A stretch of DNA of 64,000 nt from Symsagittifera roscoffensis (GCF_963678635.1 NC_087068.1:6036907-6100906); one strand, 5' to 3'. Shown: positions 13,001-21,504, counted from the first letter of the stretch. Numbers and translations: made by a program. Notes: generated by a model from the sequence alone, not told the origin.

Positions 13001-13587
13001 AAAAAATAGGTTTAATTTATTCTAATTAAGTGTCAACAGTTATCGTGGAATTTGGCCTGAAAAGAGGAAAAATGTAGACCAGCTTTTCGCGATAGTGAGA
13101 CAACTTCTTTGAAAATATTTGGAATCCGAGACAAAGGGCGTTGATATGATTGTCAACTTGACTTTCTACGAGCTGTAAACTTGAACCTCTAAACTTGACC
13201 CTCTTCAAATCGAAAAATATTACTTAGCGATTAGGACTTAATTCAGTGAGCCCTAATGAAATGTGACTTAATGAATTGTGACTTTGGCAGATACGAATAT
13301 TTCCAAGAAAACAACTTGAGTTGACTTTTCATTTTGATCAGAGGCAAAAAATTAAACAAAAAATTGAAAAATGTTTTCGCGTCGGTTTAATACCACCCTC
13401 TATTATTGTACAAGCATCCTCGTTTAAACTTCGTCGCAATGGAAACGGGACAATAAGTGTGCGAAGCGGCAGCTGTAGTAAAAGTTACAACATGGGAAGT
13501 GCACTCAGCAGAAAACTCACGAAGCCTAACACTCGGCGAAGTCTGTCTAACGTGTCCTACAGGAGATCAGCCTATCACAATCTATGA
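3798..13587 (+). CDS. host gene, seven exons, thioredoxin-fold-like protein
   Basis: Exons 3798-4084, 4344-4492, 6880-7057, 7727-7845, 8343-8582, 12023-12298 and 13415-13587 all have AG before and GT after. They join in consistent phase to 474 codons including TGA. Residues 1-95 are Ser/Gly/Gln-rich and probably disordered. Around 195-245 a hydrophobic strand leads into W-C-A-S-S (Cys206), where thioredoxins have WCxxC; the second Cys is missing. After a Gly/Gln/Arg/Ser-rich insert (about 255-324), GVQGVP with Pro333 resembles the cis-proline loop, followed by a strand, a turn and a helix. I infer a divergent, probably redox-inactive thioredoxin fold and cannot name the family. The C-terminus (417-473) is basic and Ser-rich. 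Exon GC is much higher than in the introns. Copy 1 of the LTR element lies about 350 bp downstream, pointing toward this gene. Confidence 0.75.
4344..4492 (+). CDS. host gene exon 2
   Basis: Acceptor TTGTTGTTCAG and donor G|GTAAGTGA, a near-consensus site. The exon enters in phase 2 and leaves in phase 1 (residues 96-146). The frame is Gly-rich (GGLGGGHYRG) with a Cys pair near its start. Confidence 0.75.
5138..5260 (+). repeat. dispersed repeat, related to 8810-8930
   Basis: Shares ATTCGACCCCCTG, then a CCAAAGGG/CCCTTTG hairpin, then loosely similar sequence with the copy at 8810-8930. The first part resembles a Pol III B box. Both copies lie in introns of the host gene. Confidence 0.5.
5560..6235. 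repeat. intronic element with TCAGATCTGA clusters
   Basis: The self-complementary 10-mer TCAGATCTGA and close variants recur in two clusters, about 5567-5725 and 6113-6215, around an AT-rich core. Two clusters of palindromic words at either end of a segment of about 670 bp suggest a foldback element; the exact ends are not clear. Confidence 0.4.
6880..7057 (+). CDS. host gene exon 3
   Basis: Acceptor ATTCTACAG, donor TG|GTTAGT. Enters phase 1, leaves phase 2 (residues 146-205). It holds a cysteine-containing stretch, an Asn/Thr/Pro-rich linker and a hydrophobic strand VLLFWTS that leads to the split Trp205. Confidence 0.75.
7727..7845 (+). CDS. host gene exon 4
   Basis: Acceptor CTGCTGCACAG, donor ACAG|GTACAC. 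Enters phase 2, leaves phase 1 (residues 205-245). Starts at the thioredoxin-like motif C-A-S-S, followed by an amphipathic helix and a hydrophobic strand NFITCCVG. Confidence 0.75.
7859..8032 (+). repeat. AT-rich minisatellite
   Basis: About ten imperfect units built on ATAAATTATGAT with variable ACA or GCAACAT joints fill most of the intron between exons 4 and 5. Confidence 0.75.
8343..8582 (+). CDS. host gene exon 5
   Basis: Acceptor CTCGTGTATCAG, donor GCAG|GTAAAA. Enters and leaves in phase 1 (residues 245-325). It begins with an ordered-looking segment with CGC and continues as a Gly/Gln/Asn then Arg/Ser-rich low-complexity insert. Confidence 0.75.
8767..8930 (+). repeat. dispersed repeat with B-box-like site, copy 2
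   Basis: Partner of 5138-5260. It starts with an A-box-like TTAGTGACTAGCAT, then GGAATTCGACCCC and the CCAAAGGG hairpin. Likely a diverged tRNA-derived SINE; no full cloverleaf is seen. Confidence 0.4.
8976..9500. mobile_element. foldback element with arms of about 210 bp
   Basis: The left arm (about 8976-9190) and right arm (about 9240-9500) are reverse complements with many mismatches. Shared words include GAGCTC, TTCGAATGCGA, ACTGGTCT and TTTTGATGAACTA. Each arm carries one copy of the dispersed hairpin repeat. No coding capacity. Confidence 0.6.
9523..9580 (+). repeat. tRNA-like SINE head, degenerate
   Basis: GGCTAGTGACAAGCACGC resembles an A box of a tRNA-derived SINE and GGGATTGATCC a decayed B box, about 45 bases apart. 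Directly follows the foldback element. Confidence 0.4.
10707..11853. mobile_element. 1.15-kb foldback element built of TCTTGCAAGA
   Basis: Both ends begin ATCCCTAGTCGATCAAGG when read inward, and the match continues for about 48 bp. The ends then run into repeats of TCTTGCAAGA, a self-complementary 10-mer. The left end (10724-10832) is itself a near-perfect palindrome of about 109 bp centred on ATGCAT. The interior of about 0.8 kb has no frame I recognise. It lies in the 3.4-kb intron between exons 5 and 6. No clear target duplication except a possible AT. Confidence 0.75.
12023..12298 (+). CDS. host gene exon 6
   Basis: Acceptor TTTTTTGTTTAG, donor AGAG|GTAACA. Enters and leaves in phase 1 (residues 325-417). 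Contains GVQGVP with the proposed cis-proline, a beta turn and a helix ending near ELDKN, then a His/Ser/Pro-rich tail. Confidence 0.75.
12299..13414 (+). other. intron 6 of the host gene
   Basis: AT-rich, with a C-rich tract near 12338-12365 and a decayed copy of a dispersed repeat near 12690-12735 (ATGTTCCGAC). No gene seen. Confidence 0.5.
13415..13587 (+). CDS. host gene terminal exon 7
   Basis: Acceptor TTATTGTACAAG, entered in phase 1 (G|CA gives Ala), open to TGA at 13585-13587. Encodes a basic, Ser/Arg-rich C-terminus (residues 417-473). The phase match and a nearby AATAAA support it as the last exon; the acceptor has a weak pyrimidine tract. Confidence 0.65.
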
Positions 13588-13787
13588 GTAGGGCTAAAAA
13601 GTTGATTTTGAGAGTACCCAACTCATAGTTTTTCTCTGTTGTTTCTGTTAGAAGAAAAGATTTATATAATGAATTGAGTGCTGGTTTTGCGTGTGTACAC
13701 GAACCTCGAGTTTTTGTGGTTTTGCGTGTGTACTCGATCCTTTATAAAAAATGGGTTTTGAAGAATATAAACCCCTTTTGTAGTAGG

Positions 13788-13793
13788 AATAAA
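13788..13793 (+). terminator. candidate poly(A) signal of the host gene
   Basis: AATAAA lies 201 bases after the host stop codon and 147 bases before the retroelement target duplication, so the insertion seems to lie just outside the 3' UTR. Confidence 0.5.
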
Positions 13794-13936
13794 TACTATC
13801 AAATTCATTTGTGAGTTTTTCATGTGGTTTTGTGTGCCTCTGCGTGATTTGAAACAAGATTAGATGATTTGAAACAGGTAACTGAGCATCAACTACAGAA
13901 AAATTTCAAAAACATGGAATCTCTATCTTAAGGACA

Positions 13937-13940
13937 ACAT
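13937..13940. other. target site duplication ACAT, copy 1, left
   Basis: Four bases identical to 32844-32847 on the other side of copy 1, the usual TSD size for Ty3/gypsy integrases. Confidence 0.85.
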
Positions 13941-14350
13941 TGAGTTATGACCGAAGTGTATAACTCATAGAGTAATTTCGGATAGGGTACACCGTCTGCT
14001 CGTCACGCTATCTTATTTTCGGCCGGATAGATTCGTGCAACTTCTTAGTCTAATACCGATCCTAATCTTACTCTTATACTATCTAGTCTCAGGTTGTTTA
14101 ACTAGTCTCTGCTAGGCTCAATAGATCTAGGGTATACTGGTTTATTGCGGCTGCTGAAGTACTCGGGAGAGTTCAACTAATTTCTAAGTTAAATTCAAAT
14201 CTCTCTGGTGCTGAAATTACAAGTAATTTCAGCACTTACAAATAAGTGGATTGTTAGTTAGGTGGATCATGATTGGTTAATATTAAATACTTTACATTGG
14301 TAAAATATCTAATTTATCCAATCATAAAATGTAGTTTAGATCAGGTTCCA
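13941..14350 (-). repeat. 3' LTR of copy 1
   Basis: 410 bp; read on the minus strand it starts TGGAACCTGATC and ends ATAACTCA. It contains a 13-bp perfect inverted repeat, GTGCTGAAATTAC, with a 2-base loop. It differs from the 5' LTR at 32436-32843 by one base change and two single-base gaps. Confidence 0.95.
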
Positions 14351-14402
14351 CCCATCCGGGTTTTACAGAGTTTTTTAGAATAGTTTTTCTGCAATTCGAA
14401 AG

Positions 14403-14879
14403 ATGGATGATGGACGTTGGTATTTGGCGAACATCTTATTTCTTCTGGGTTTTCTTATTAGAGAAGTCCCAGATTCAATCATTGTGTCTTCTCAAGACAA
14501 CGACTGGGTTTTCGCAACAAACTCAAATCTGATTTCAGAATGGTTGGCTATGTCAGGTTTTTCTGTTTCATTGGTGAGAACTTCTTTGTGTTTGACCTTG
14601 TCTGGGAATGGCGTGGAGATTGTGCGTGGAGGGGATGCCTGGTTACTCGGATCTGTACGTATACCTGAACATCGAGGTGGTCATTGGTCTAGTTCAATGA
14701 AGTCCTTTTCTGCGAAGTCAAGTCGTACTCTAAATCCTTTGAGTTGTGATTGTGGGCGGCATATTGATTGTAGTTGGCCATTCTTTCTCGAGTGTAGTAG
14801 GGTCGTTTTGTCTTTGGATGTTCGTCCTTGGTGTTGTATTCTGATCTATGTATTGCATAGTGTAATTTACATTTTATAA
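14403..14879 (+). other. antisense ORF, 158 codons, not conserved in copy 2
   Basis: Runs antisense from just inside the 3' LTR of copy 1. The equivalent strand of copy 2 keeps the ATG and about 20 codons, then has stops; the second half stays open there (51346-51612, minus). No motif recognised. Either a decayed antisense gene or chance; I favour chance. Confidence 0.2.
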
Positions 14880-15026
14880 AACTTTTATTAGTTTAATATT
14901 TTTTAATTATGATTTTAGTTAGTTGTTTTCACAAAAGCTTTTTGTTTTAGTTCAGTTATTTTGAAGAGTTACTCACCCTTGAGTAGCTCTTATTAAAAAT
15001 AGGAGTGTGGTCACAAAGCGTGGATG

Positions 15027-15093
15027 TAGCACGGTGGGTTAGGCCGGCTATAGAGCATGCTCAGGACGTCCTTCCTGGTGGGTTAGGCCAGGA
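15027..15093 (-). promoter_or_regulatory. twin RNA hairpins with the same loop, copy 1
   Basis: Two hairpins (15073-15093 and 15027-15050) present the same nine-base loop CCTAACCCA on unrelated stems, TCCTGG/CCAGGA and TAGC-CGG/CCG-GCTA. Between them lie two perfect 10-bp palindromes, AGGACGTCCT and GAGCATGCTC. All are kept in copy 2. The layout recalls RNA export or dimerisation elements of retroviruses; the function is an inference. Confidence 0.6.
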
Positions 15094-15863
15094 GTGGGAG
15101 TATGATTTCATGCGGTTTTTGTGAGAGGTCCTGTTATGTGACAACGTTTTATGTTGGGTTTGTTGTGGTTTTTCTTATGTTTTGTTGGTTGTGTCCTTTT
15201 TTCAAAAATCAAATTGTTTGTGGTATGGGTTTGTCTTTCGACTTTTTTGTTTTTTATTATTTCTTTCTTAGACTTTATAATAGTCTTCAAAAGAATAAAT
15301 TATCCAGTTTTAAACTGGGTTAATCCGGTTTGGGTACCGTTGGTTTCCTTTTCTTAGTCATGCTGTTATGCTTTGTGTTGTGGTGTTTAGTAAGCTGCAT
15401 TGGTTAGTTTTGTTTAGTATATAATTCCTTTCCAACCGGGTTAAAGGAAAGTTTGAAACGTGTTATCTTGTGTTAGAGTTATCGAGTGTGAAAGCTTGAA
15501 ACTGAAATTCATTGTTTTAAACAATTCTTCGTGGGCGAGCTGTGCGAGTGTGGATAGAATTCTTATGCGAGTGAATGAAAATATCAAAAGGTTAGTACTG
15601 CTTTTGCTTCTTATGAATTTACTACATAGAATTTTAATTTTACTGCTAGTTGTTGGGGGAAATTAAGTTACAAATTTTTATCATTATTAGATTTACTGCT
15701 GGTGGGGGAAAAATTTATAAATTAATTTACTGCATTGGTATTATATTTATTTAATTGTTGGTGCAAAAAGTTAATAGGGTTTTAAACAGTTTTGAAGAAG
15801 TTTGCTATTTTTTATTTTTCTTTTGTGAATTTTTCAGATGATCGTTGGATGAAGGCTAAAATT

Positions 15864-15939
15864 CTAAAGAAAACATGGATAAAGAATGGTGAGTTTCTAA
15901 TGTTTGAATTAATTAGTAATATGTATAATTCATACTTAC
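15864..15939 (-). other. candidate 76-bp 3' UTR intron, copy 1
   Basis: On the element strand CAG|GTAAGT starts right after the stop codon of the 602-aa ORF and TTTTCTTTAG ends the intron. Both sites are kept in copy 2 (79 bp) although the bases between differ. Confidence 0.55.
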
Positions 15940-15942
15940 CTG

Positions 15943-17751
15943 TTAGTCGTCGGGGAAGAAACCGTGGGGGAAAATGTCGTGGATGAGATCTGAAGTTGTT
16001 AGTAGTTTGGCTAATATGCGGATGATATTTTTAGTTTGAAGCAGTGGCCAAAGCAATTGAAGTGCCTTAATGGTGGTTAGTTCTTCAGTGCCAACTGCAA
16101 ATTCATAAGGTGTGTTTTGGATTAGATTATATAATTTGTGGTTGAATTTAGTGTTATGGATGAATTCTAAAATGGGGATTTCTATAGGTTGTACAAACTC
16201 GTGTGGGATGAGGAAGGGTCGGGATTCTTCTGCGTTGAAGGTCTTGGTGATGGGACAAAAGATATACATTTGGGTTATGGGATCATAATTTCGAAGAATA
16301 CCATGAAGGTTAGTATCTTTAATGCAATATGTGAAGTTAAGAAAGAATGGTGAGGTGTATTTGGAATTGATGAATTGAAAACGATGGTGTGGTTGTCTGG
16401 AGGGAGTGTGTAGGTCAAAGTGATTTTGGATGAAACGATAATAAGTATATGTGTGTGTTTGTTTAGTGCGCAACATAATATCGTGTGAGCAGTGCAAATC
16501 TCTTTCATGTGGTGCAAGGAAATGAAAGGTTAGTGAAAATATTTGGAAGCGTTCTTTAAAACTTTCGTAGGCTTGCGTGTCTGTTAGTGCTTCTGAGATA
16601 ATGTGGTCAAACTTGCGATCGAAGATATTTAGTGTAAATACATATGGTGTTTTAATGAAAAATTTCTCGGTGATTTGTGGGTTAGCGAAGCGATCGTCGT
16701 CTAAGAATTGATCTTGGTTAGTTCTGATGATGTTATGATCGTAATATTCTAGTGTATATTCATTAGCTCGGGGTGCAGTGTGTGTTTTTAGTGATTTTTT
16801 GTATCCAATGTTAGTAAATTGTCTAGGTGTTAGTGGTGTAGTGAGTCGATATAGCATGTGCTTATTTCGTTCTATATCGATATGAGTGTTAGATAAAGGT
16901 AAGCAAAGGGGATTTGTAAAATGATAATATGAGGTCCAAGGAAGGGTAGGCATTAAAACGTATTCGTCTACAAAGTTACGTGTCTCGTTAGTGTCATGAG
17001 GGGTGTTTAAGGTGTATTGTGGAAATGAGGGTAAGGTGATAGCTAAAAATTTTTTTGTGTTAGTGTGTTGTGGATGGTTGATGTATTCACGGGCTGTTCC
17101 TGGTTTCGCTGGGAAAGGATGGTTGGGGAACTTCCTTTTAAAAGTGCGGTAAGCTCTATTAGTGCTGAGTGAAGATACAGTAGTTGTGGATGATGGTGCT
17201 AATGAATCAGTATAAATTGAAGAGGGTGTAGGGGTAGGAGGGTTGGATGAATCTATTGTGGATGAGATTTGGTTTATGGTTGGGGTGTCAAGGTGATAGG
17301 ATTGTTGTTGTAAGGTAATGAAATTATCTAGTTCTGGGGAGATTCGGGGGGTGTCTGAAGAATGAGATGATTGGTTTGAGTGAAGTGAGGAGTAGGTTGG
17401 AGTGACTTGGGAAGCATAAGAGGGTGTAGAATTGGTTGGGTCAGGGTTATTTGGTAGTATGGGTTGAAAAGGGGGTTGGGAAAAATTTAAGGGATTGGTG
17501 TGAAATTTATTTGATGGAGATGGTTCGGAGTCGGCAAATTCATCGGGGGTTTCAATATTCGGGTTATTGAGTTGTGAGATGGAGTATAAAACTGAGATGT
17601 GTGAGTTAGTATCGGAATTCATGCCGGATGTTACATTACTGGATGGGAAATCGGGTGGCGGAAAAGCAAAAAGTGGTATTATTGGGATTAGAGTGGTGAG
17701 GTTGGTTGGGTGGGAATTTGATCGGTGTAGGGATCCAAGTTGTCGGCTCAT
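15943..17751 (-). CDS. ORF of 602 aa downstream of env, unknown
   Basis: Starts in an ATGA overlap with the env-like stop codon, so translation could be coupled by termination and re-initiation, or the protein may come from its own spliced RNA. Residues 1 to about 205 are Ser/Thr/Pro/Asn-rich and likely disordered. Residues about 205-602 look globular, rich in aromatic residues and His, with no transmembrane segment or signal peptide. I recognise no retroviral or transposon family. Copy 2 (601 aa) differs by only about 3% in the globular part against about 10% plus an indel in the N-terminal part, the pattern of a working protein. It is the last frame before the 3' non-coding region. Confidence 0.85.
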   Translation of the reverse strand: MSRQLGSLHRSNSHPTNLTTLIPIIPLFAFPPPDFPSSNVTSGMNSDTNSHISVLYSISQLNNPNIETPDEFADSEPSPSNKFHTNPLNFSQPPFQPILPNNPDPTNSTPSYASQVTPTYSSLHSNQSSHSSDTPRISPELDNFITLQQQSYHLDTPTINQISSTIDSSNPPTPTPSSIYTDSLAPSSTTTVSSLSTNRAYRTFKRKFPNHPFPAKPGTAREYINHPQHTNTKKFLAITLPSFPQYTLNTPHDTNETRNFVDEYVLMPTLPWTSYYHFTNPLCLPLSNTHIDIERNKHMLYRLTTPLTPRQFTNIGYKKSLKTHTAPRANEYTLEYYDHNIIRTNQDQFLDDDRFANPQITEKFFIKTPYVFTLNIFDRKFDHIISEALTDTQAYESFKERFQIFSLTFHFLAPHERDLHCSHDIMLRTKQTHTYTYYRFIQNHFDLHTPSRQPHHRFQFINSKYTSPFFLNFTYCIKDTNLHGILRNYDPITQMYIFCPITKTFNAEESRPFLIPHEFVQPIEIPILEFIHNTKFNHKLYNLIQNTPYEFAVGTEELTTIKALQLLWPLLQTKNIIRILAKLLTTSDLIHDIFPHGFFPDD

Positions 17752-20363
17752 CGTGGGCTAAAAAAATTATTATTTTGAGACTGAAAAGCGGTGGTATGGG
17801 GTTGTTCTATAATTTGTTCATAAGTATTTTCATCTTGTGAGTGGTGTGGCATTATATGTTGGATGGGACTTTGTGATATGGTTGGTCTAAAATTATTATG
17901 TGTTATGGCTAAATTTCGAAAATTACGTGGGACTAGGGATAATGGATGGTTATGTGGTAGGGGTGGTAACTGTGGTGCTGTTGGTGTTGTGTCTGCATTG
18001 TTATGTTCTTCGTCGTATGTGTTCTGTCTTGTTGCTATTTTTGTGTTATATTCTTTTATTTGTGCGTCTAAAAGAATTTTGTTTATAGATGTAAAAAATA
18101 TTCCAAAAAATCCTGCAAATAGTATGCGTGCTACACTTGCTTGTCGATTGACTTGTGTGTGTATAGCACATGTGTTATAGATTCCTTTTAAGAGTGAAAA
18201 AAGAAATCCAATAAAGTTAAACATTGCGTATAAAATAGTTAGTTTTTCTAAGATGTAGTAGGGCCATCCTAGAAAATCAAGAATTTCATTCTTGAGTGTA
18301 ACAAAGCTAAAAATATTGATAGGTGATATATCTTGGGGACGGTATTTTTCACCGTTTAGATATATATAATCTTTAATGTCTTTAAAATATCCGCTATAGT
18401 CTTGCGTATAGATGTCTGCAAATCCTGCGGTTTCGGCAAGTTTGCGTAAGTTTTGGTCAATTGATTGTCTTTGTTTTGTGTCCATTTGTGTTAATAATTC
18501 CTGGAATTGTTGTGTTCTAATGTGATGTTGAATATCTGATTTTGAGAATATTCCTATTGATTGTAAGTCTATATTTGGGTTTCGAGCGATAGCGCGAATG
18601 CTTTCTGGTGAAAATTTTTTGAGTGATTGCATTAATGTGGGATATGGGGTGAGAAGGTAATATTTATCTTCATCAGGGTTTAGTTGTACTACGTTGTGGC
18701 TATTTTCTGATCCACATGGAACTGCGGTATCCCAGAAATAGGTTCTTCGTGAAAGTGTGTCAACGAAATGTACTTTATTCTTATAAAAGATAGGGATTCT
18801 TTTATAACATCGTTTATCTTCAAAAACGTACAGTGGTGATACTTTTTTAGTACAAGTATAAAACCATAAGATGTTTCCTTCATAGTCTAAAAAATTTGAT
18901 CTATTTCCTGATAGTAAATATCCTGCGTAGGGTATTTTCAATACTGCTAGTGCAAGTGATTGTAATATTTGTGTTCTTTCTAATTCGCATAGTTGGTGTA
19001 ATGTTTCTAATTCGGAGAGTGACATTTCTTGAAAAATTCGGCTAATCGTGTAGTCTAGTTTCATATCTAAGTGAATATCATAGTGGATATTACCAAAATA
19101 TGTATTATTCATTAGTGATAGTTCTTGTAAACGTGTGCTTTGATCGTTTTGGGGTTTTAAATGTCCACCAGGTTGACCTGTATTCTTTTGAAAATTAACT
19201 GGTATATATGATGTTCCTTCGTTTAGGGGATGACTTGTGGCGTATGGGTCGACTTTTATTTTTCCAGTGGTCATGTCGAATCCATTTTCGTATTCAACTA
19301 ATATTTCAGAGTATTGTGTTTTGTGAAGTGGGCTTCTGTATTTACATGCAAGTTCTGTTTCTTGATATATTTGAAAACGTGTTAATTTATTTTCTATATT
19401 ATGAATGTTTCGAAAATTTGAACTTATTTTGCGTAATGGATTTACATGTTCATATGGTATTGATTGTATAAAATATTTTTCGTGAAATTTTATCATACGA
19501 GCGTGTATTTTTGCTACTTGAAATGTTGTACATGTGTCTTCGGGGAACCAAACAATTGTTGCTTGTGTTCTGGTTGTAGGGTCGCAATAACCTTGGTCGT
19601 TTTTACAAGGTAATCTAATTCCTTGGTAAATCATTGTGTTGTCTGATAAATCTCGTGTGAGTTGTATTTTTTCGAGTTGTATTTTCCAATCGAAAAACAT
19701 TATTTCTTGGTATCCTTTATTTTTTGTGTCTGCTTTGCAGTTTGATGGGTCATTTATACCAATGTGTGGTATCCAGTGTTTATTGTGTATGTCATAGGTT
19801 AATCGTCCGTGTGCGCCGTTGTATGGGTATTTTTCATCTAATTTTATATGTCCTTGATATCTTTCAAGTTCTGCTTGATGTACAGAATCTGAAAAAACTT
19901 GGAAATATACTAAATTTCTATCTGTGTTTTTATTTTTGGTGATGTTTAGTCGGAGTAACCCGTTTTTACAATCTTCGGGATTGAGATGTAAAAGTCGTTC
20001 TATATTACTCTGGTAGAATGATTCATGGTCAAGTCGGTTTTTATTTCCGTTTGAGACTTGTGAACAATGTACTTTCTTTTCAGAAAATGTTGCTGTGAAT
20101 TTATATCCTATAACTGTAGTTGCTCGGGCTTTTGAATAAAGTGTTGCTATGACATTTGTAGTTTCTATGGCTTGGGGTTCTGTTTCGCACTGTGATACTT
20201 GATTTATTGCATACTTGTGTAGTGTTTTTTGTTCGTTTTCTTCACAATCGTAATGTGTTACTAATAAATCTTGGGGTCCTGTGCGGGGAGAAGGGTTTAT
20301 GTTTTGATTTGAGATTACTAGAAAAAGGAGTTGGAGAAAAATTAATAATTTTAGAATATACAT
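17748..20363 (-). CDS. env: envelope-like membrane glycoprotein, 871 aa
   Basis: Starts with a clear signal peptide (MYILKLLIFLQLLFLVIS). A long Cys-containing ectodomain follows with N-glycosylation sequons, one strong membrane segment near residues 705-733, a second hydrophobic segment near 743-763, and a polar Pro/His/Asn-rich tail of about 105 residues. Place, size and topology fit an envelope protein that could give the element an infectious route, as in errantiviruses. An early YDC motif and Cys spacing vaguely recall glycoproteins of negative-strand RNA viruses such as chuviruses; this is a weak impression. I see no consensus furin site. The ATG lies inside the end of the Met-less ORF, and the stop overlaps the start of the 602-aa ORF. 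Intact in both copies. Confidence 0.8.
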   Translation of the reverse strand: MYILKLLIFLQLLFLVISNQNINPSPRTGPQDLLVTHYDCEENEQKTLHKYAINQVSQCETEPQAIETTNVIATLYSKARATTVIGYKFTATFSEKKVHCSQVSNGNKNRLDHESFYQSNIERLLHLNPEDCKNGLLRLNITKNKNTDRNLVYFQVFSDSVHQAELERYQGHIKLDEKYPYNGAHGRLTYDIHNKHWIPHIGINDPSNCKADTKNKGYQEIMFFDWKIQLEKIQLTRDLSDNTMIYQGIRLPCKNDQGYCDPTTRTQATIVWFPEDTCTTFQVAKIHARMIKFHEKYFIQSIPYEHVNPLRKISSNFRNIHNIENKLTRFQIYQETELACKYRSPLHKTQYSEILVEYENGFDMTTGKIKVDPYATSHPLNEGTSYIPVNFQKNTGQPGGHLKPQNDQSTRLQELSLMNNTYFGNIHYDIHLDMKLDYTISRIFQEMSLSELETLHQLCELERTQILQSLALAVLKIPYAGYLLSGNRSNFLDYEGNILWFYTCTKKVSPLYVFEDKRCYKRIPIFYKNKVHFVDTLSRRTYFWDTAVPCGSENSHNVVQLNPDEDKYYLLTPYPTLMQSLKKFSPESIRAIARNPNIDLQSIGIFSKSDIQHHIRTQQFQELLTQMDTKQRQSIDQNLRKLAETAGFADIYTQDYSGYFKDIKDYIYLNGEKYRPQDISPINIFSFVTLKNEILDFLGWPYYILEKLTILYAMFNFIGFLFSLLKGIYNTCAIHTQVNRQASVARILFAGFFGIFFTSINKILLDAQIKEYNTKIATRQNTYDEEHNNADTTPTAPQLPPLPHNHPLSLVPRNFRNLAITHNNFRPTISQSPIQHIMPHHSQDENTYEQIIEQPHTTAFQSQNNNFFSPR

Positions 20364-21484
20364 GTGTATGATAATCCTGAGTATGGGTTATAAAATGTGA
20401 TGTAACCAATTGTGTTTTTGGTATATCTGTCGTATTTATATATTACTTCAGTGGTTATAAATGGTGGTGGTAGTGATTGAGCTGTTATGTTTGGTGGGTT
20501 TAATGGGTAGGGATGTTGAGTAATGTTGTTTAATTTAACTGTAATTTCAAACTTTAATTGTAAACTGTTTTGTTGAAGTATTTGGATATTGTGATCACGG
20601 ATGTCGTCGTGAATGTCTTGTCGGTATTGTAATCTATTAAGTGCCCAGTTGTGGAGGCGATTACTTTGTAGATGTTGTCCAAATAATGGTGGAGGGGCTG
20701 TAAATGTATTCCAATCTAGTCTTAAAGGGATATTTGTTGATGATTGTTCTCGATATCTGGCGTCGAGATTATTTGGAAAATTTAAGTTAAAAGGTGGTGG
20801 TGAAATCTGGCTTATTGATGGTGTTGATGGTAGTGATAATGTTTCTGGTAGTGATGAGGATGTTGTTGTATCCGTAGAAATATCTATTGGATCATTGACT
20901 AAATTTAATTCACCTTGTGTAAATGAATGTGTTGTCCAATATGGTAGTCGTGATGCCTGGTTTGGGGGGTTAAAGGGATTTTCACGTATTTGTTCAGATG
21001 TTGGTGATGAACCTAAGTAATCTGATGGTAGGCTTGAGGTGCTACGTTGTGAAAGAAGCGTAGGGGTTTCTGGTAATATACCAATGGGGTTTTCTGGAGT
21101 GTTTTGTGATGGGGATTGAGGTATATCAAAATGAACTCGGGGAGTTAGAAAATTCTTGTTCCGTCGAGGATGTATAATTTGTCTATTTATTTCGACTGTA
21201 TTTTGGTTTTGACTAGGATTTCTTATTCTACTTAATTCTTGTGGTAGTGTTGGGTATAAGTTATATGTTGGTTCGCTTAGAGGTGCTTGTCGTTGAGCTG
21301 GTTCTAGTGGTTCTGATAAACGAGCGTGTCGTTCTTCAAAAGTGTATGGGTTATCTTGAAAGGAAATTCGTGTAGATGTTTGAGGATTATTGGTAGTTGA
21401 AGGTGTTGTTGGGTTATCTTGGGATGATGTCGGTGAAGACTGACTTGGTGACTTTTGGGTAGCAATTTTTGATAGCTTCTTGGT
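20351..21484 (-). CDS. Met-less ORF of 377 codons between pol and env
   Basis: An open frame of 1134 bases without a single ATG, preceded by TAG and closed by a TAA that overlaps the env start (ATG lies 12 bases before the end). Copy 2 keeps the frame at nearly the same length, also without ATG, and most differences are third-position changes, so it is translated. The product is Pro/Ser/Thr/Gln-rich for about 260 residues and more ordered in the last 110. The simplest reading is an exon joined to an upstream exon that supplies the start. An AG before TCTTCACCG in both copies is a candidate acceptor. Family not recognised. Confidence 0.75.
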   Translation of the reverse strand, partial: TKKLSKIATQKSPSQSSPTSSQDNPTTPSTTNNPQTSTRISFQDNPYTFEERHARLSEPLEPAQRQAPLSEPTYNLYPTLPQELSRIRNPSQNQNTVEINRQIIHPRRNKNFLTPRVHFDIPQSPSQNTPENPIGILPETPTLLSQRSTSSLPSDYLGSSPTSEQIRENPFNPPNQASRLPYWTTHSFTQGELNLVNDPIDISTDTTTSSSLPETLSLPSTPSISQISPPPFNLNFPNNLDARYREQSSTNIPLRLDWNTFTAPPPLFGQHLQSNRLHNWALNRLQYRQDIHDDIRDHNIQILQQNSLQLKFEITVKLNNITQHPYPLNPPNITAQSLPPPFITTEVIYKYDRYTKNTIGYITFYNPYSGLSYTCIF

Positions 21485-21504
21485 CTATTCTTTTAGTGAA
21501 AAAG

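Larger units (their letters stand above)
14351..15863 (-). other. 3' non-coding region of copy 1
   Basis: About 1.5 kb between the 3' intron and the 3' LTR with no conserved sense frame. It is nevertheless well conserved with copy 2 (50361-51891), including twin hairpins at 15027-15093 and a CCAGTTTAAAACTGG palindrome. The few bases before the LTR read GGATGGG on the element strand, a poor polypurine tract. An antisense frame is listed separately. Confidence 0.7.

Noticed and set aside
3760-14390. Similar 20-base words (TTTTTAGAATAGTTTTT) before host exon 1 and just inside the 3' LTR
   Set aside because: T-rich low-complexity match; not enough to claim capture of host sequence.
15102-15357. 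Antisense frames of 60-73 codons conserved in both copies
   Set aside because: They lie opposite a conserved non-coding region and are Phe/Val/Cys-rich shadows of an A-rich strand; openness follows from base composition.
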